The position numbers and the translations under genes are program-made. A DNA stretch of 64,000 nt from Saccharibacillus sp. CPCC 101409. GTDB lineage: Bacteria; Bacillota; Bacilli; Paenibacillales; Paenibacillaceae. This document shows positions 1 to 8,430 of this stretch, piece after piece. The notes under the pieces were generated by a model. The model did not search any database, was not told where the DNA came from, and saw only the letters and a list, made by a program, of their open reading frames with translations. The DNA lies in contig NZ_JAULSA010000004.1 of NCBI RefSeq assembly GCF_030518235.1, forward strand, positions 62,001 through 126,000, written 5' to 3'. Positions within the stretch are counted from its first letter, which is position 1. Every line of letters begins with the position of its first letter.

Positions 1-34
1 TTCGGTTAAACGCTTTATCGCTTTAAATCGGAAC

Positions 35-64
35 TTGTTAATTATCCTTACGCATTATTATAGT
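35..64 (+). promoter_or_regulatory. possible promoter of the asparaginase gene
   Basis: A TTGTTA (35-40) lies 18 bp before TATAGT (59-64) in AT-rich DNA, about 70 bp ahead of the asparaginase start. It is read by eye against the sigma-A consensus; the spacer is one base long, so this is tentative. Confidence 0.3.
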
Positions 65-136
65 TGAAGCAAATCGGGAAGCAAAATGTCAGATAACCTT
101 CCTTTCCGAATATTATCGCATCCGAGGAGGAATATT

Positions 137-1330
137 ATGTCCCAACTGTCCACGAAGGTCCTGAAAGCAGCCCTCGCGCTGAGCGTAACCGCGGCTGTCG
201 CCGCTCCGGTCGTCCGTCTGCCTTCCGCTTCCGCCGCTTCCGTGACAGGAACGGTCGTTGCCAGCACTCCGGCCCAAGCGGGCACCGCTTCGACCGGAGT
301 CAAGGCGCTGCCCAAAGTCGAGGTCATCGCCACGGGAGGCACGATCGCCGGGCAGTCCGTCGACGCGACCAGCTTCGCCAACTACCGCGCCGGCACGCTG
401 CTGATCGCCGATATGGTCGCTGCGCTTCCGGACAAAGACAAGATCGCTCAGGTCAGTACATACCAGTTCGGCAATTCCGGCTCCAGCGCTTATACGATCG
501 CGGACCTGTACGATCTCTCGCTGCGCGTCGATCAGGCCCTCCAAACGCAGGACGCCGTCGTCGTGACCAGCGGGACGGACACAATGGAGGAAATCGCCTA
601 CTTCCTCGACCTGACGGTGCGCAGCAGCAAACCCGTCGTCGTCACCGGTTCGATGCGTCCGTGGACGGTTATCGGCAGCGACGCGCAGGCCAACCTGTAC
701 AATGCGATCAAGCTGGCGGCCAGCGGCAAAACCAAAAAATTCGGCGCGGTTCTGATGCTGAACGACGAATTCCATGCGGCGCGGGAAGTCACCAAAACCA
801 ACTCCTACCGGACCGATACGTTCTCGACGCCGGAGCTCGGCGCGCTCGGCTATATCGATGAAAGCGGCGTACGCGTGTACCGCGCGCCTTACCGCGCTCT
901 GCTCAAAGCCGACAGCTGGAACACGCCGTTCGACCTGAGCAAGATCGGCAAAGACCAGCTCGCCAAAGTTGAAATCGCGTATTCCTACCAGGATGCCGGA
1001 GCGGGCGCCATTGCCGGATTTGCGGCCAACGGCGCGGACGGGATCGTGACGGCCGGTACGGGCGCCGGGGGCATCTCCAAAGCGATGAGCGCCGAGCGGA
1101 CCGCCGCGGTCAAAGAACACGGCACGATCTTCGTGGCCACAACGCGGACGGGATCGGGCAGCAATTATTCCGAAGGCGACCATATTATCGCGGGAGACAA
1201 CTTGAACGCGGCTCACGCGCGCATCATGCTGCTGCTGTCGCTGTCGTTCTCCAAAGACTTCGATACCGTCAAAGGCTGGTTCGAAACTTACGGTTACGCG
1301 CAGATCGATGCGCCGGATGCCGAAGAATAA
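137..1330 (+). CDS. secreted type II L-asparaginase
   Basis: Hydrolyses L-asparagine to aspartate and ammonia, probably outside the membrane. The 397-residue product begins with a signal peptide (basic N-terminus, Ala-rich core, likely cleavage near SASAAS) and has a low-complexity Ser/Thr/Ala spacer to about residue 55. The family's first catalytic threonine is in ATGGTIAG and the second in TSGTDTMEE; the YFLDL and TGSMRP segments also fit the family. The start is the ATG at 137 behind GAGGAGG (124-130); an upstream in-frame ATG at 86 has no comparable site and would bury the signal peptide. It is monocistronic: a double hairpin follows the stop. The extracellular location is inferred from the signal peptide; no lipobox is seen, unlike some Bacillus homologues. 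Confidence 0.93.
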   Translation: MSQLSTKVLKAALALSVTAAVAAPVVRLPSASAASVTGTVVASTPAQAGTASTGVKALPKVEVIATGGTIAGQSVDATSFANYRAGTLLIADMVAALPDKDKIAQVSTYQFGNSGSSAYTIADLYDLSLRVDQALQTQDAVVVTSGTDTMEEIAYFLDLTVRSSKPVVVTGSMRPWTVIGSDAQANLYNAIKLAASGKTKKFGAVLMLNDEFHAAREVTKTNSYRTDTFSTPELGALGYIDESGVRVYRAPYRALLKADSWNTPFDLSKIGKDQLAKVEIAYSYQDAGAGAIAGFAANGADGIVTAGTGAGGISKAMSAERTAAVKEHGTIFVATTRTGSGSNYSEGDHIIAGDNLNAAHARIMLLLSLSFSKDFDTVKGWFETYGYAQIDAPDAEE

Positions 1331-1367
1331 ATCGCTTCGGGACGATAACCGGGCCGGCTGCCCAAAA

Positions 1368-1399
1368 TAAAAAAAACGCCGGAAGTTCCGACTTCCGGC
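1368..1399 (-). terminator. intrinsic terminator for the leftward GNAT remnants
   Basis: GCCGGAAGT (1378-1386) pairs with ACTTCCGGC (1391-1399). An A-run at 1368-1376 becomes the U-tract when read leftward, so this hairpin serves the minus strand. Confidence 0.6.
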
Positions 1400-1404
1400 A
1401 TGCG

Positions 1405-1449
1405 CAAAAAAAGCCTTTCCGCGAGCATCCGCCGCGGAAAGGCTTTTTC
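1405..1449 (+). terminator. bidirectional intrinsic terminator after the asparaginase gene
   Basis: AAGCCTTTCCGCG (1411-1423) pairs perfectly with CGCGGAAAGGCTT (1433-1445). It has A residues on the left and T residues on the right, so it can stop transcription from both sides of this convergent junction. Confidence 0.85.
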
Positions 1450-1467
1450 CTATATGAACCTCCTGAA

Positions 1468-1801
1468 TCAAACGCCGTCCGGATCGCATGAATCGATCTT
1501 CGCGTGAAAGTCGCTGCCGTATTGTTCCAGTCCGAGCTTATCGGCCAAACGCATCGAAGCCGCATTGCCCCAGGATGTACTGTACAGCGGAACGAGACCT
1601 TCCTGCGCCGCAAGCCGCGCCCAGAGCCGGACGCAGCCGCAGCACGCTTCCTTCCGGCGTGTCGCCGAAGAAGAACGCCGGCGCTTCGCCGCCGCCGTAT
1701 TCGTTGATTCGCACCAGGGACAGCGAATCGTCGTGCACGAACAGCGTTTCGGCCTGCAATTCCATGTGCTGCAAACGGGAAAGCTTCGGTCCGCCGCTCA
1801 T
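1468..1801 (-). pseudogene. decayed GNAT acetyltransferase (internal deletion plus frameshift)
   Basis: Read leftward from ATG 1801, the first frame gives a GNAT-type N-terminus (QAETLFVHDDSLSLVRINE...) up to about position 1630. The continuation (LAAQEGLVPLYSTSWGNAAS then RLADKLGLEQYGSDFH), typical of the C-terminal end of the same family, is in another frame and ends at the TGA at 1468-1470. The total is about 110 residues, against roughly 230 expected for such enzymes, so the acetyl-CoA-binding core is missing as well as the frame. Its start overlaps the stop of the preceding remnant as ATGA, showing that the two were once translationally coupled. The family link is by recognition of sequence style, not by a search. 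Confidence 0.65.
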
Positions 1802-2073
1802 AGACGCTCCGATCTTTGCCGTCCGGATTCCGCCGCCCCGATTCCCGGCGTTTCCGGCGCAGGCTCCCGCCCGTCTATTTTCATTCCCGGCGCAAAACGC
1901 TCGAAGCCCAGACTTCCGTAATACTCCAAATGTTCCTCGGAACAGAACAGCTGGATATGCAGCCCTTCTCGGCGCGCTTCCCGCAGCAGCGCCCCTGCAT
2001 CGGGAATCCGGTTCGTATAGCGAAGCGTCCCGCCGCTTACGGTCTCCTGTGTAAATTCGTTCAAAATCGCCAC
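1798..2073 (-). pseudogene. internally deleted GNAT acetyltransferase remnant
   Basis: This open frame of 91 codons joins a GNAT-like N-terminus (GGTLRYTNRIPDA) directly to a GNAT C-terminal segment (IQLFCSEEHLEYYGSLGFER). The intervening acetyl-CoA-binding core (R/Q-x-x-G-x-G/A region) is absent, so catalysis is unlikely although the frame is intact. The listed start is GTG (2071-2073), which sits almost on top of AAAGAGGG; a TTG six bases further in is a better-spaced alternative. It overlaps the next remnant by four bases. A small functional protein cannot be excluded from sequence alone. Confidence 0.55.
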
Positions 2074-2300
2074 CCTCTTTCCGTCTATTTCTTGTATGGT
2101 CTACCACGATACGAATTTGCCGCGCGCCGGGCAAGCCGGGGCTTTTTTTGTCCACAAACCACATTCGGAAGCTTGGACTTACCTAAAGTCGGGTAATAAA
2201 GAAAGCAAAGCCGGCTTGGTTGAAACCGGCCGGGTCGGAACGCGGTCCGTTCCGATCGAAACCCTACCGAATAAACTACGCTGCGGAAAGGAGAAGCCGT

Positions 2301-4853
2301 TTGTCCCTACTCCATCTCTTGACGCTGTCGCCGTTTCTGATTGCCGCTTTGATTCCCTTACTCGGAAAAGCGGTTCCCCGATTGCATAAAGGCTGGTTCG
2401 TCGCGGCGCTGTCCGCCGCCTTGTTTACGATCCTGCTCGGTTATTCCGCCGATATTCGCGGCGGTTCCCCGGTTATCGAATCGTTCGATTGGATTCCGAC
2501 GCTCGGCATTTCGTTCACCGTCTATCTCGACGGGCTGTCCCTGCTGTTCGCCCTGCTGATTACCGGCATGGGAGCCTTGGTCGCCGTTTATTCCGTTGCT
2601 TATATGAACCCGGAAGAAGAAGATCTGACGCGCTTTTATATCCTGCTGCTGATCTTTATGGGCGCCATGCTGGGACTCGTCCTGTCGGACAATCTGCTGA
2701 CGCTGTACGGCTTCTGGGAGCTGACCAGCGTATCGTCGTTCCTGCTGATCGGATACAACCACGCCAAGCATCGTTCTCGCTACGGCGCGCTCAAGTCTCT
2801 GCTGATTACGATGACGGGCGGGGTCGGCCTGCTGAGCGGTTTTATCCTGCTGTATGTGATGAGCGGCACATACCGGATTCGCGAATTGTTCGAAGCCGGC
2901 GCTCCGCTTGTATCGGAGCCGCTGTTCCTGCCCGCCATGCTGCTGATCCTGCTCGGGGCGTTCACCAAATCGGCGCAGTATCCGTTTCATATCTGGCTGC
3001 CCGACGCGATGGAAGCGCCGACTCCCGTCAGCGCGTATCTGCATTCGGCCACCATGGTCAAAGCCGGGTTGTATCTGGTCGCCCGGCTGAGCCCGATCTT
3101 CGCCGGCACGTCCGAATGGTTCTGGTTCGTCTCGCTGGGCGGACTGGTGACGCTGCTGTACGGCTCGGTGGGCGCGGTCAAGCAGACCGATCTCAAAGGC
3201 ATCCTGGCCTACTCGACCATCAGCCAGCTCGGTCTGATCATGTGCCTGCTGGGCCTGTCCTCGCTCGCCGGAGTGTTCGACGGCGAGGAGCGGCTGCTGT
3301 ACGCGGCGGCCGGCACCGCCGCCGTGTTCCATCTGCTCAATCACGCCGCGTTCAAAGGCGCGCTGTTTATGGTCGCCGGCATCGTCGACCACGAAGCCGG
3401 CACCCGGGACATCCGCAAACTGGGCGGCCTGGTCCAGGTCATGCCCGTTACGTTCACGATCTCCGCGTTCGGCGCGCTGTCGATGGCCGGACTTCCGCCG
3501 TTCGGCGGCTTCCTGAGCAAAGAAATGTTTCTGGAAGCGGTCATCGAACCGCTCCACGCCGGAATCTTCCGGCTGGAAACCTGGGCGCTGCTGTTTCCCG
3601 TCATCGCCTGGATCGCGAGCGTATTCACATTTATTTACTCGGCGCTGCTGGTCGTCCGCACCTTCCTGGGACGCCGACAAGAAGCGCTGAGCGAAGCCAA
3701 GATTCACGAAGCGCCGCCGCTGATGCTGATTCCTCCGGCGCTGCTGGCGGTTCTGGCGCTGGCGCTCGGCTTGTTTCCGGGGCTTGTCGCTTATTCGCTG
3801 ATTCGTCCGGCGGCCGAAGCGATTCTGCCGATCGTCCAGGCTTCGGGCGAGCGCATGCCGTCGGATATCAAGCTTTGGCACGGATTTACGCCGGCGCTGT
3901 GGATGACGGTCGGCATCGTCGCCACCGGCACCGTGCTTGCCCTGACCGCCCGCCGCTGGATCGGACTTTACAGCCTTTTTCCTCCGCGGCTGTCGATCAA
4001 CCGGCTGTACGACGCCAGTCTGCGTTTCTTCGAACGGATTACGGTGCGCGTCACTTCCCTGTACATGAACGGATCTTCGCGCAGCTACGTCAAGTATATT
4101 CTGGGCTTTATGCTGCTGGTGCTCGGCTTTATCCTGTTCAATTCGACCGGAATTACGTTCCGCGTCGGCGCTTACGCCCAGATCGCGCCTTACGAATGGT
4201 TTATCCTGCTCGGGCTCACGGCTTCGGCGCTGTCCGTCCCGTTCGCCAAATCCCGGCCTGTCGCGATTATTCTGACGGGAGCGGCCGGCTATCTGATGAC
4301 GCTGATGTTCGTCTTCCTGCGGGCGCCCGATCTTGCGCTGACCCAGATGGTCGTGGAATCGATCTCCGTCACGCTGTATCTGCTCTGTTTCTATCACCTC
4401 CCCAAGCTGCGGACGGAGCGGCAGGCCGCGAAATTCCGGCTGCCGAACTTCCTCGTCGCCGTCGCGGTAGGAGTGCTGGTGACGCTGATCTCGCTCGCGG
4501 TGCTCGGCACCAACCCGTTCGATCCGGTATCCGATTACTACGTCCGGGAAAGCTACGAATCGGCTGGCGGCAAAAATATCGTCAACGTCATTCTGGTCGA
4601 TTTCCGCGGTTTCGATACGATGCTGGAGATCATGGTGCTCGGCGTCGCTTCGCTCGGAATCTATAACATGATCAAGCTGCGGCGCAAAGCCACCGACGTC
4701 GGCTCGCGCCACGTCACGCACGAAGGCGAGGAAGCCGACGACGAAGCGGCGCGTCTGCGCAAAGCGCAGTACGGCCACGACGGACCGGACGCGCAGCCGG
4801 AAGACATGCCGCAATCGCGCACCGAAGGAGGAGAACCGGATGCCGAAAGGTAA
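2301..4853 (+). CDS. mrpA: Na+/H+ antiporter Mrp subunit A
   Basis: Largest subunit of the Mrp (Mnh) complex, which exchanges cytoplasmic Na+ for protons and supports pH and salt homeostasis. The 850-residue product is almost wholly hydrophobic. The first two thirds is a complex-I-like proton channel, with the family's SAQYPFHIWLPDAMEAPTPV stretch and the HLLNHAAFKGALFM helix. The C-terminal third is the MrpA-specific extension with further membrane helices. The final ~45 residues are hydrophilic and acidic. The start is TTG at 2301, seven bases after AAAGGAG; no ATG is suitably placed. It heads the operon, and its 3' end overlaps mrpB by 14 bp, indicating translational coupling. Confidence 0.94.
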   Translation: MSLLHLLTLSPFLIAALIPLLGKAVPRLHKGWFVAALSAALFTILLGYSADIRGGSPVIESFDWIPTLGISFTVYLDGLSLLFALLITGMGALVAVYSVAYMNPEEEDLTRFYILLLIFMGAMLGLVLSDNLLTLYGFWELTSVSSFLLIGYNHAKHRSRYGALKSLLITMTGGVGLLSGFILLYVMSGTYRIRELFEAGAPLVSEPLFLPAMLLILLGAFTKSAQYPFHIWLPDAMEAPTPVSAYLHSATMVKAGLYLVARLSPIFAGTSEWFWFVSLGGLVTLLYGSVGAVKQTDLKGILAYSTISQLGLIMCLLGLSSLAGVFDGEERLLYAAAGTAAVFHLLNHAAFKGALFMVAGIVDHEAGTRDIRKLGGLVQVMPVTFTISAFGALSMAGLPPFGGFLSKEMFLEAVIEPLHAGIFRLETWALLFPVIAWIASVFTFIYSALLVVRTFLGRRQEALSEAKIHEAPPLMLIPPALLAVLALALGLFPGLVAYSLIRPAAEAILPIVQASGERMPSDIKLWHGFTPALWMTVGIVATGTVLALTARRWIGLYSLFPPRLSINRLYDASLRFFERITVRVTSLYMNGSSRSYVKYILGFMLLVLGFILFNSTGITFRVGAYAQIAPYEWFILLGLTASALSVPFAKSRPVAIILTGAAGYLMTLMFVFLRAPDLALTQMVVESISVTLYLLCFYHLPKLRTERQAAKFRLPNFLVAVAVGVLVTLISLAVLGTNPFDPVSDYYVRESYESAGGKNIVNVILVDFRGFDTMLEIMVLGVASLGIYNMIKLRRKATDVGSRHVTHEGEEADDEAARLRKAQYGHDGPDAQPEDMPQSRTEGGEPDAER

Positions 4854-5265
4854 CGATATTTTTTTGCAAAACGTCTCGAAAGTCGTGGTATTCATTATTC
4901 TGGCGTTCGCGCTGTATCTGTTCTTCACCGGCCACGGCAGTCCCGGCGGCGGCTTTATCGCCGGGCTGATGACGGCGGGCGCGCTGCTGCTGCTGGCGCT
5001 ATCTTTCGATATCGAAACGGTGCGCAAAGTGGTGCCGGTCGATTACAAGCTGCTGACGGCCGCCGGGCTGCTGATCGCGCTGTGCACCGGAACCGGCGCC
5101 CTGTTCTTCGGAGAGCCGTTCCTGAAGCACGCATTCGGTTACTTCGATCTGCCGCTGCTCGGCAAGACCGAACTGCACACCGCCCTGATCTTCGATCTGG
5201 GCGTGTACCTGGCCGTTATCGGCGTAACGATGACGATCCTGCTGACGATTGGAGAGGATAACTGA
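4840..5265 (+). CDS. mrpB: Na+/H+ antiporter Mrp subunit B
   Basis: Small membrane subunit of the Mrp antiporter; 141 residues with four predicted helices. It carries the recognisable FFTGHGSPGGGFIAGLM segment of the MnhB family and an EPFLKHAFGYF loop. The ATG follows AAGGAGGAG inside the end of mrpA, and the stop TGA shares bases with the mrpC start. All seven subunits are normally needed for a functional complex, and here they are present in the standard order. Confidence 0.94.
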   Translation: MPKGNDIFLQNVSKVVVFIILAFALYLFFTGHGSPGGGFIAGLMTAGALLLLALSFDIETVRKVVPVDYKLLTAAGLLIALCTGTGALFFGEPFLKHAFGYFDLPLLGKTELHTALIFDLGVYLAVIGVTMTILLTIGEDN

Positions 5266-5621
5266 TGGAAGTCATTGCAGCCGTCGTCGTCGGCATCCTG
5301 TTCGCCGTCGGCATATACCTGATTCTGACCCAGGACCTGCTGCGCATCGTGCTCGGCACCTCGCTGATGACGCATGCCGTGCACCTGCTGCTCATGGCGA
5401 TGGCCGGACTCAAAGGCGGCGCGGCTCCGCTGCTGGACCGGGGCAAAGAAGAATTCGCCGATCCGCTGCCGCAGGCGCTGATCCTGACTTCGATCGTGAT
5501 CAACTTCGGGATCACCGCATTCTTCCTGGTGCTGTCTTACCGGGCGTACCAGAAGCTCGATACGACCGATATGGATCAGCTGCGCAGCGAATCTTCGCGG
5601 CATAGGGGGAGGAGCCGATGA
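5265..5621 (+). CDS. mrpC: Na+/H+ antiporter Mrp subunit C
   Basis: NuoK-like subunit of 118 residues with three membrane helices (about 1-22, 28-50 and 70-95), including a GIYLILTQDLLRIVLG helix and the DPLPQALILTSIVI segment conserved in MnhC/MrpC. It starts by TGATG overlap with mrpB and overlaps the mrpD start by four bases, so translation is probably coupled along the operon. Confidence 0.94.
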   Translation: MEVIAAVVVGILFAVGIYLILTQDLLRIVLGTSLMTHAVHLLLMAMAGLKGGAAPLLDRGKEEFADPLPQALILTSIVINFGITAFFLVLSYRAYQKLDTTDMDQLRSESSRHRGRSR

Positions 5622-7096
5622 ACAACTGGGTAGCCGCTCCGCTGCTGATTCCGCTGTTCACGGCGGTCATCCTGATCTTTCTGCACAATAAACTCATGCT
5701 CCAGCGCTGGATCAGCCTGTTCAGCACGCTGCTGAACACCGCCGTCGCGATCGGACTGCTGCTCCGCGTGCACGAAGACGGCATCCAAACGCTGAACATG
5801 AGCGGCTGGAAACCGCCTTACGGCATCGTGCTTGTGGCGGACATGTTCGCCGTCCTGCTCGTTCTGACCGCTTCGGTCGTCAGCGCATGCTGCCTGGCGT
5901 ATTCGTTCCGCGGTATCGACGAACAGCGCGAACGGCATTACTTTTATTCGCTCGTGCACTTTATGCTCGCCGGAGTCAACGGTTCGTTCCTGACGGGCGA
6001 TTTGTTCAATCTGTTCGTCTGCTTCGAACTGATGCTGATGTCGTCTTACGCGCTGATCGTCCTCGGCGGCACCAAGCGGCAGTTTCGCGAAACGCTGCAC
6101 TACATCCTGATCAACGTGCTGTCTTCGACCCTGTTCGTCGCGTCGATCGCTTACCTGTACGGAGCGACCGGCACGCTGAATATGGCGCATCTGTCGCTGC
6201 GGATCGCCGAACTCGGACAAAGCGGGCCGATTACCGCCGTGGCCGCGCTGCTGCTCGTCGTGTTCAGCGTCAAAGCCGGGCTGTTCCTGTTTTTCTGGCT
6301 GCCCGGCTCCTACGGCGCTCCTCCGGCGGCGGTCTCGGCCCTGTTCGGGGCCCTGCTTACCAAAGTGGGCATGTACGCGCTCATCCGGACTTTTACGCTG
6401 ATCTTCTACCACGAGGCCGTCGTCACCCATACGCTGATCGGCATCATGGCCGTCGCCACGATCGTGCTGGGCGGATTCGGCGCCGTCTCGCAAACGAATG
6501 TCAACCGCATTCTCGGCTACAACGTCATCGCCAGTATCGGTTTGATCTCGCTCGCCCTGGCCGTTTCCAACGAACACGCCCTGACGGGCGCGGTGTTCTA
6601 TCTGGTCCACGACATGATCGCCAAAGCGCTGCTGTTCCTGCTCGCCGGCGTCCTGGTCGCGGAGACCGGCACGGAGCGCATCAACCGCATGGGCGGCGTG
6701 CTGCTGCACTCGCCGCTGCTGGCCTGGATGTTCCTGATCGCTTCGCTGTCCGTGGTCGGCCTGCCGCCGCTGAGCGGCTTCCCCGGCAAGCTGCTGATTA
6801 TCCAGGGCAGCCTGGAAAGCGGAAGCTATATCATCGCCGCGGCGGGAGTCCTGCTGACGCTGCTGCTGCTGTACTCGCTGATCAAGATTTTTATTCTCGG
6901 CTTCTGGGGCGACGCGCGCAAAGAGCGGAATCCCGAATGGAAGCAGCCGCGCAAACTGCTGGCGAGTTCGGCTCCGCTTATGCTGATCATCGTCCTGCTC
7001 GGATTGTTCGCCGAACCGGTTCTGCCGTATATCCAGCAGGCCTCGGGAGCGCTGAGCGATCCTTCGGTGTATATCCAAGCCGTTTTTAAGGAGTAG
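5618..7096 (+). CDS. mrpD: Na+/H+ antiporter Mrp subunit D
   Basis: Second complex-I-like (NuoM/N-related) subunit; 492 residues with about 14 membrane helices. Typical segments are FNLFVCFELMLMSSYALIVL near residue 130, KAGLFLFFWLPGSYGAPP with the conserved membrane Lys, and LVHDMIAKALLFLLAG. The start ATG is preceded by GGGGGAGGAG and overlaps mrpC by 4 bp. Together with MrpA it should form the proton/sodium path of the complex. Confidence 0.95.
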   Translation: MNNWVAAPLLIPLFTAVILIFLHNKLMLQRWISLFSTLLNTAVAIGLLLRVHEDGIQTLNMSGWKPPYGIVLVADMFAVLLVLTASVVSACCLAYSFRGIDEQRERHYFYSLVHFMLAGVNGSFLTGDLFNLFVCFELMLMSSYALIVLGGTKRQFRETLHYILINVLSSTLFVASIAYLYGATGTLNMAHLSLRIAELGQSGPITAVAALLLVVFSVKAGLFLFFWLPGSYGAPPAAVSALFGALLTKVGMYALIRTFTLIFYHEAVVTHTLIGIMAVATIVLGGFGAVSQTNVNRILGYNVIASIGLISLALAVSNEHALTGAVFYLVHDMIAKALLFLLAGVLVAETGTERINRMGGVLLHSPLLAWMFLIASLSVVGLPPLSGFPGKLLIIQGSLESGSYIIAAAGVLLTLLLLYSLIKIFILGFWGDARKERNPEWKQPRKLLASSAPLMLIIVLLGLFAEPVLPYIQQASGALSDPSVYIQAVFKE

Positions 7097-7101
7097 ATGC
7101 C

Positions 7102-7581
7102 ATGGCTTTTCAACTGCTGCTCAATATCGTGATCGCTTTCGTATGGATGCTGCTGATGCGCGAAATGACGGTGTCGGGATTTATCGTGGGTTTCCTGATC
7201 GGCCTGCTGCTGATGAGCCTGATGCGCCGATTTTTCCCCAAGCCGTTCTATCCGCGCAAAGTCTGGTCCTGTCTCAAACTGCTGCTTCTGCTGCTGAAAG
7301 AACTGGTGGTCTCGTCGTCCGCGGTGATCCGCCAGATCCTCAAGCCGAAACTTGATATGACGCCCGGCATTTTCGCTTACGAAACGAAGCTGAACCCCGG
7401 CTGGGAGCTGACGCTGCTGTGCGGACTGGTCAACCTGACGCCCGGCACGCTGCTGCTGGAGGTCGATCCGGAAGAAAACATGCTTTATATCCATGCCATG
7501 CATATCGAAGAAGCGCACGGGGTGGAAAAACATATCCGCAGCACGTTCGAACGCGCAATTATGGAGGTGACCCGAAGCTGA
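7102..7581 (+). CDS. mrpE: Na+/H+ antiporter Mrp subunit E
   Basis: The 159-residue MnhE-family subunit has two or three N-terminal membrane helices followed by a cytoplasmic domain containing LTLLCGLVNLTPGTLLLEV, the family signature. The ATG is six bases after the mrpD stop, behind AAGGAG. The stop TGA shares its last base with the start ATG of mrpF. Confidence 0.94.
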   Translation: MAFQLLLNIVIAFVWMLLMREMTVSGFIVGFLIGLLLMSLMRRFFPKPFYPRKVWSCLKLLLLLLKELVVSSSAVIRQILKPKLDMTPGIFAYETKLNPGWELTLLCGLVNLTPGTLLLEVDPEENMLYIHAMHIEEAHGVEKHIRSTFERAIMEVTRS

Positions 7582-7871
7582 TGCAAACCGTTCTGCTGAT
7601 CTCGATGATGCTGTTGGCGCTGGCGATTACCGGCTGTTTGTTCCGCGTGCTCAAAGGACCTTCGATCGCCGACCGGATCGCGGCGCTCGACACGATCGGC
7701 GTCAACGTCGCGGCCGAAGTCGCCGTAGCCGGCGCCTACATGCGATCCACCGCTTACTTCGAACTGGTGCTGCTGATCGGCATTCTCGCTTTTATCGGCA
7801 CGGTCGCGCTGGCCCGGTATATGGAAAGGGGGCGGGTGCTCAATGCCCCAGACGATTCTGCTGGCGATTGA
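7581..7871 (+). CDS. mrpF: Na+/H+ antiporter Mrp subunit F
   Basis: A 96-residue three-helix subunit with the conserved FRVLKGPSIADRIAALDTIG stretch of MnhF/MrpF. The start was chosen at the ATG at 7581, overlapping the mrpE stop, rather than an in-frame codon far upstream in mrpE. The last 29 bases overlap mrpG. Confidence 0.93.
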   Translation: MQTVLLISMMLLALAITGCLFRVLKGPSIADRIAALDTIGVNVAAEVAVAGAYMRSTAYFELVLLIGILAFIGTVALARYMERGRVLNAPDDSAGD

Positions 7872-8286
7872 ATGGCTGTCCGTTCTGCTGATCCTCGCCG
7901 GCGCGCTGCTCAGCGTACTCAGCGCTTTCGGACTGATCCGGCTGCCCGACGTTTATCTGCGCTCGCACGCCGCCACCAAAAGCTCCACGCTTGCCGTTAT
8001 GTGCGTATTGAGCGGCGTGTTTTTGTACTTCGCTTCCGCCATGCAAACCGTCAGTATCAATATCCTGCTCGGCATCGTTTTTTTCTTTATCACCGCACCG
8101 GTGGCCGGTCACCTGAACGGCCGCGCGGCCCATCGCAGCGGAGTGCCGCTCTGGAACCGCAGCATCCGCGACGAGCTGGCCGAAGCCGGGCGGTCGGACA
8201 AGGCTCCCGACGCGAATACCGGCCAGCCCGCCGATGACGCGGAAACGGATGCGGATACCGGCAAATCGGACGCCAAAGATTCTTAG
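7843..8286 (+). CDS. mrpG: Na+/H+ antiporter Mrp subunit G
   Basis: Last subunit of the antiporter. The 147-residue product has three membrane helices in its first 95 residues, including LIRLPDVYLRSHAATKSSTL, the family hallmark. A hydrophilic, Asp/Ala-rich tail of about 45 residues follows; it is longer than in many homologues and reminiscent of the acidic tail on MrpA. The ATG lies inside mrpF. An intrinsic terminator follows, closing the operon. Confidence 0.93.
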   Translation: MPQTILLAIEWLSVLLILAGALLSVLSAFGLIRLPDVYLRSHAATKSSTLAVMCVLSGVFLYFASAMQTVSINILLGIVFFFITAPVAGHLNGRAAHRSGVPLWNRSIRDELAEAGRSDKAPDANTGQPADDAETDADTGKSDAKDS

Positions 8287-8329
8287 CCCTTTTGTCCGAC
8301 TTTGCCGGCCGTCTTCTTTTCTTCACGCA

Positions 8330-8398
8330 AAAAAGCGCTTTTCGGGCCGTCCGGCGGCATTCCTGTGAATGTCCGGGCGATTCCGAAAAGCGCTTTTT
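8330..8398 (+). terminator. terminator of the mrp operon
   Basis: A-rich AAAAAGCGCTTTTCGG (8330-8345) is complementary to CCGAAAAGCGCTTTT (8383-8397) and ends in a T-run. The loop of about 37 bp is unusually long. The A-run on the left could also stop leftward transcription of the methyltransferase gene. Confidence 0.7.
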
Positions 8399-8430
8399 CG
8401 ATTGCGGTTGCAAGCCCGATTCGGCTCCGT

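Noticed and set aside
1600..1640. Programmed frameshift in the GNAT remnant
   Set aside because: No slippery heptamer or stimulatory structure is seen and the core domain is missing on both sides, so decay is simpler.
2358..5027. Leftward 889-codon open frame across mrpA and mrpB
   Set aside because: Composition (Arg/Gln/His-rich) is typical of an antisense frame; the plus strand encodes the Mrp subunits.
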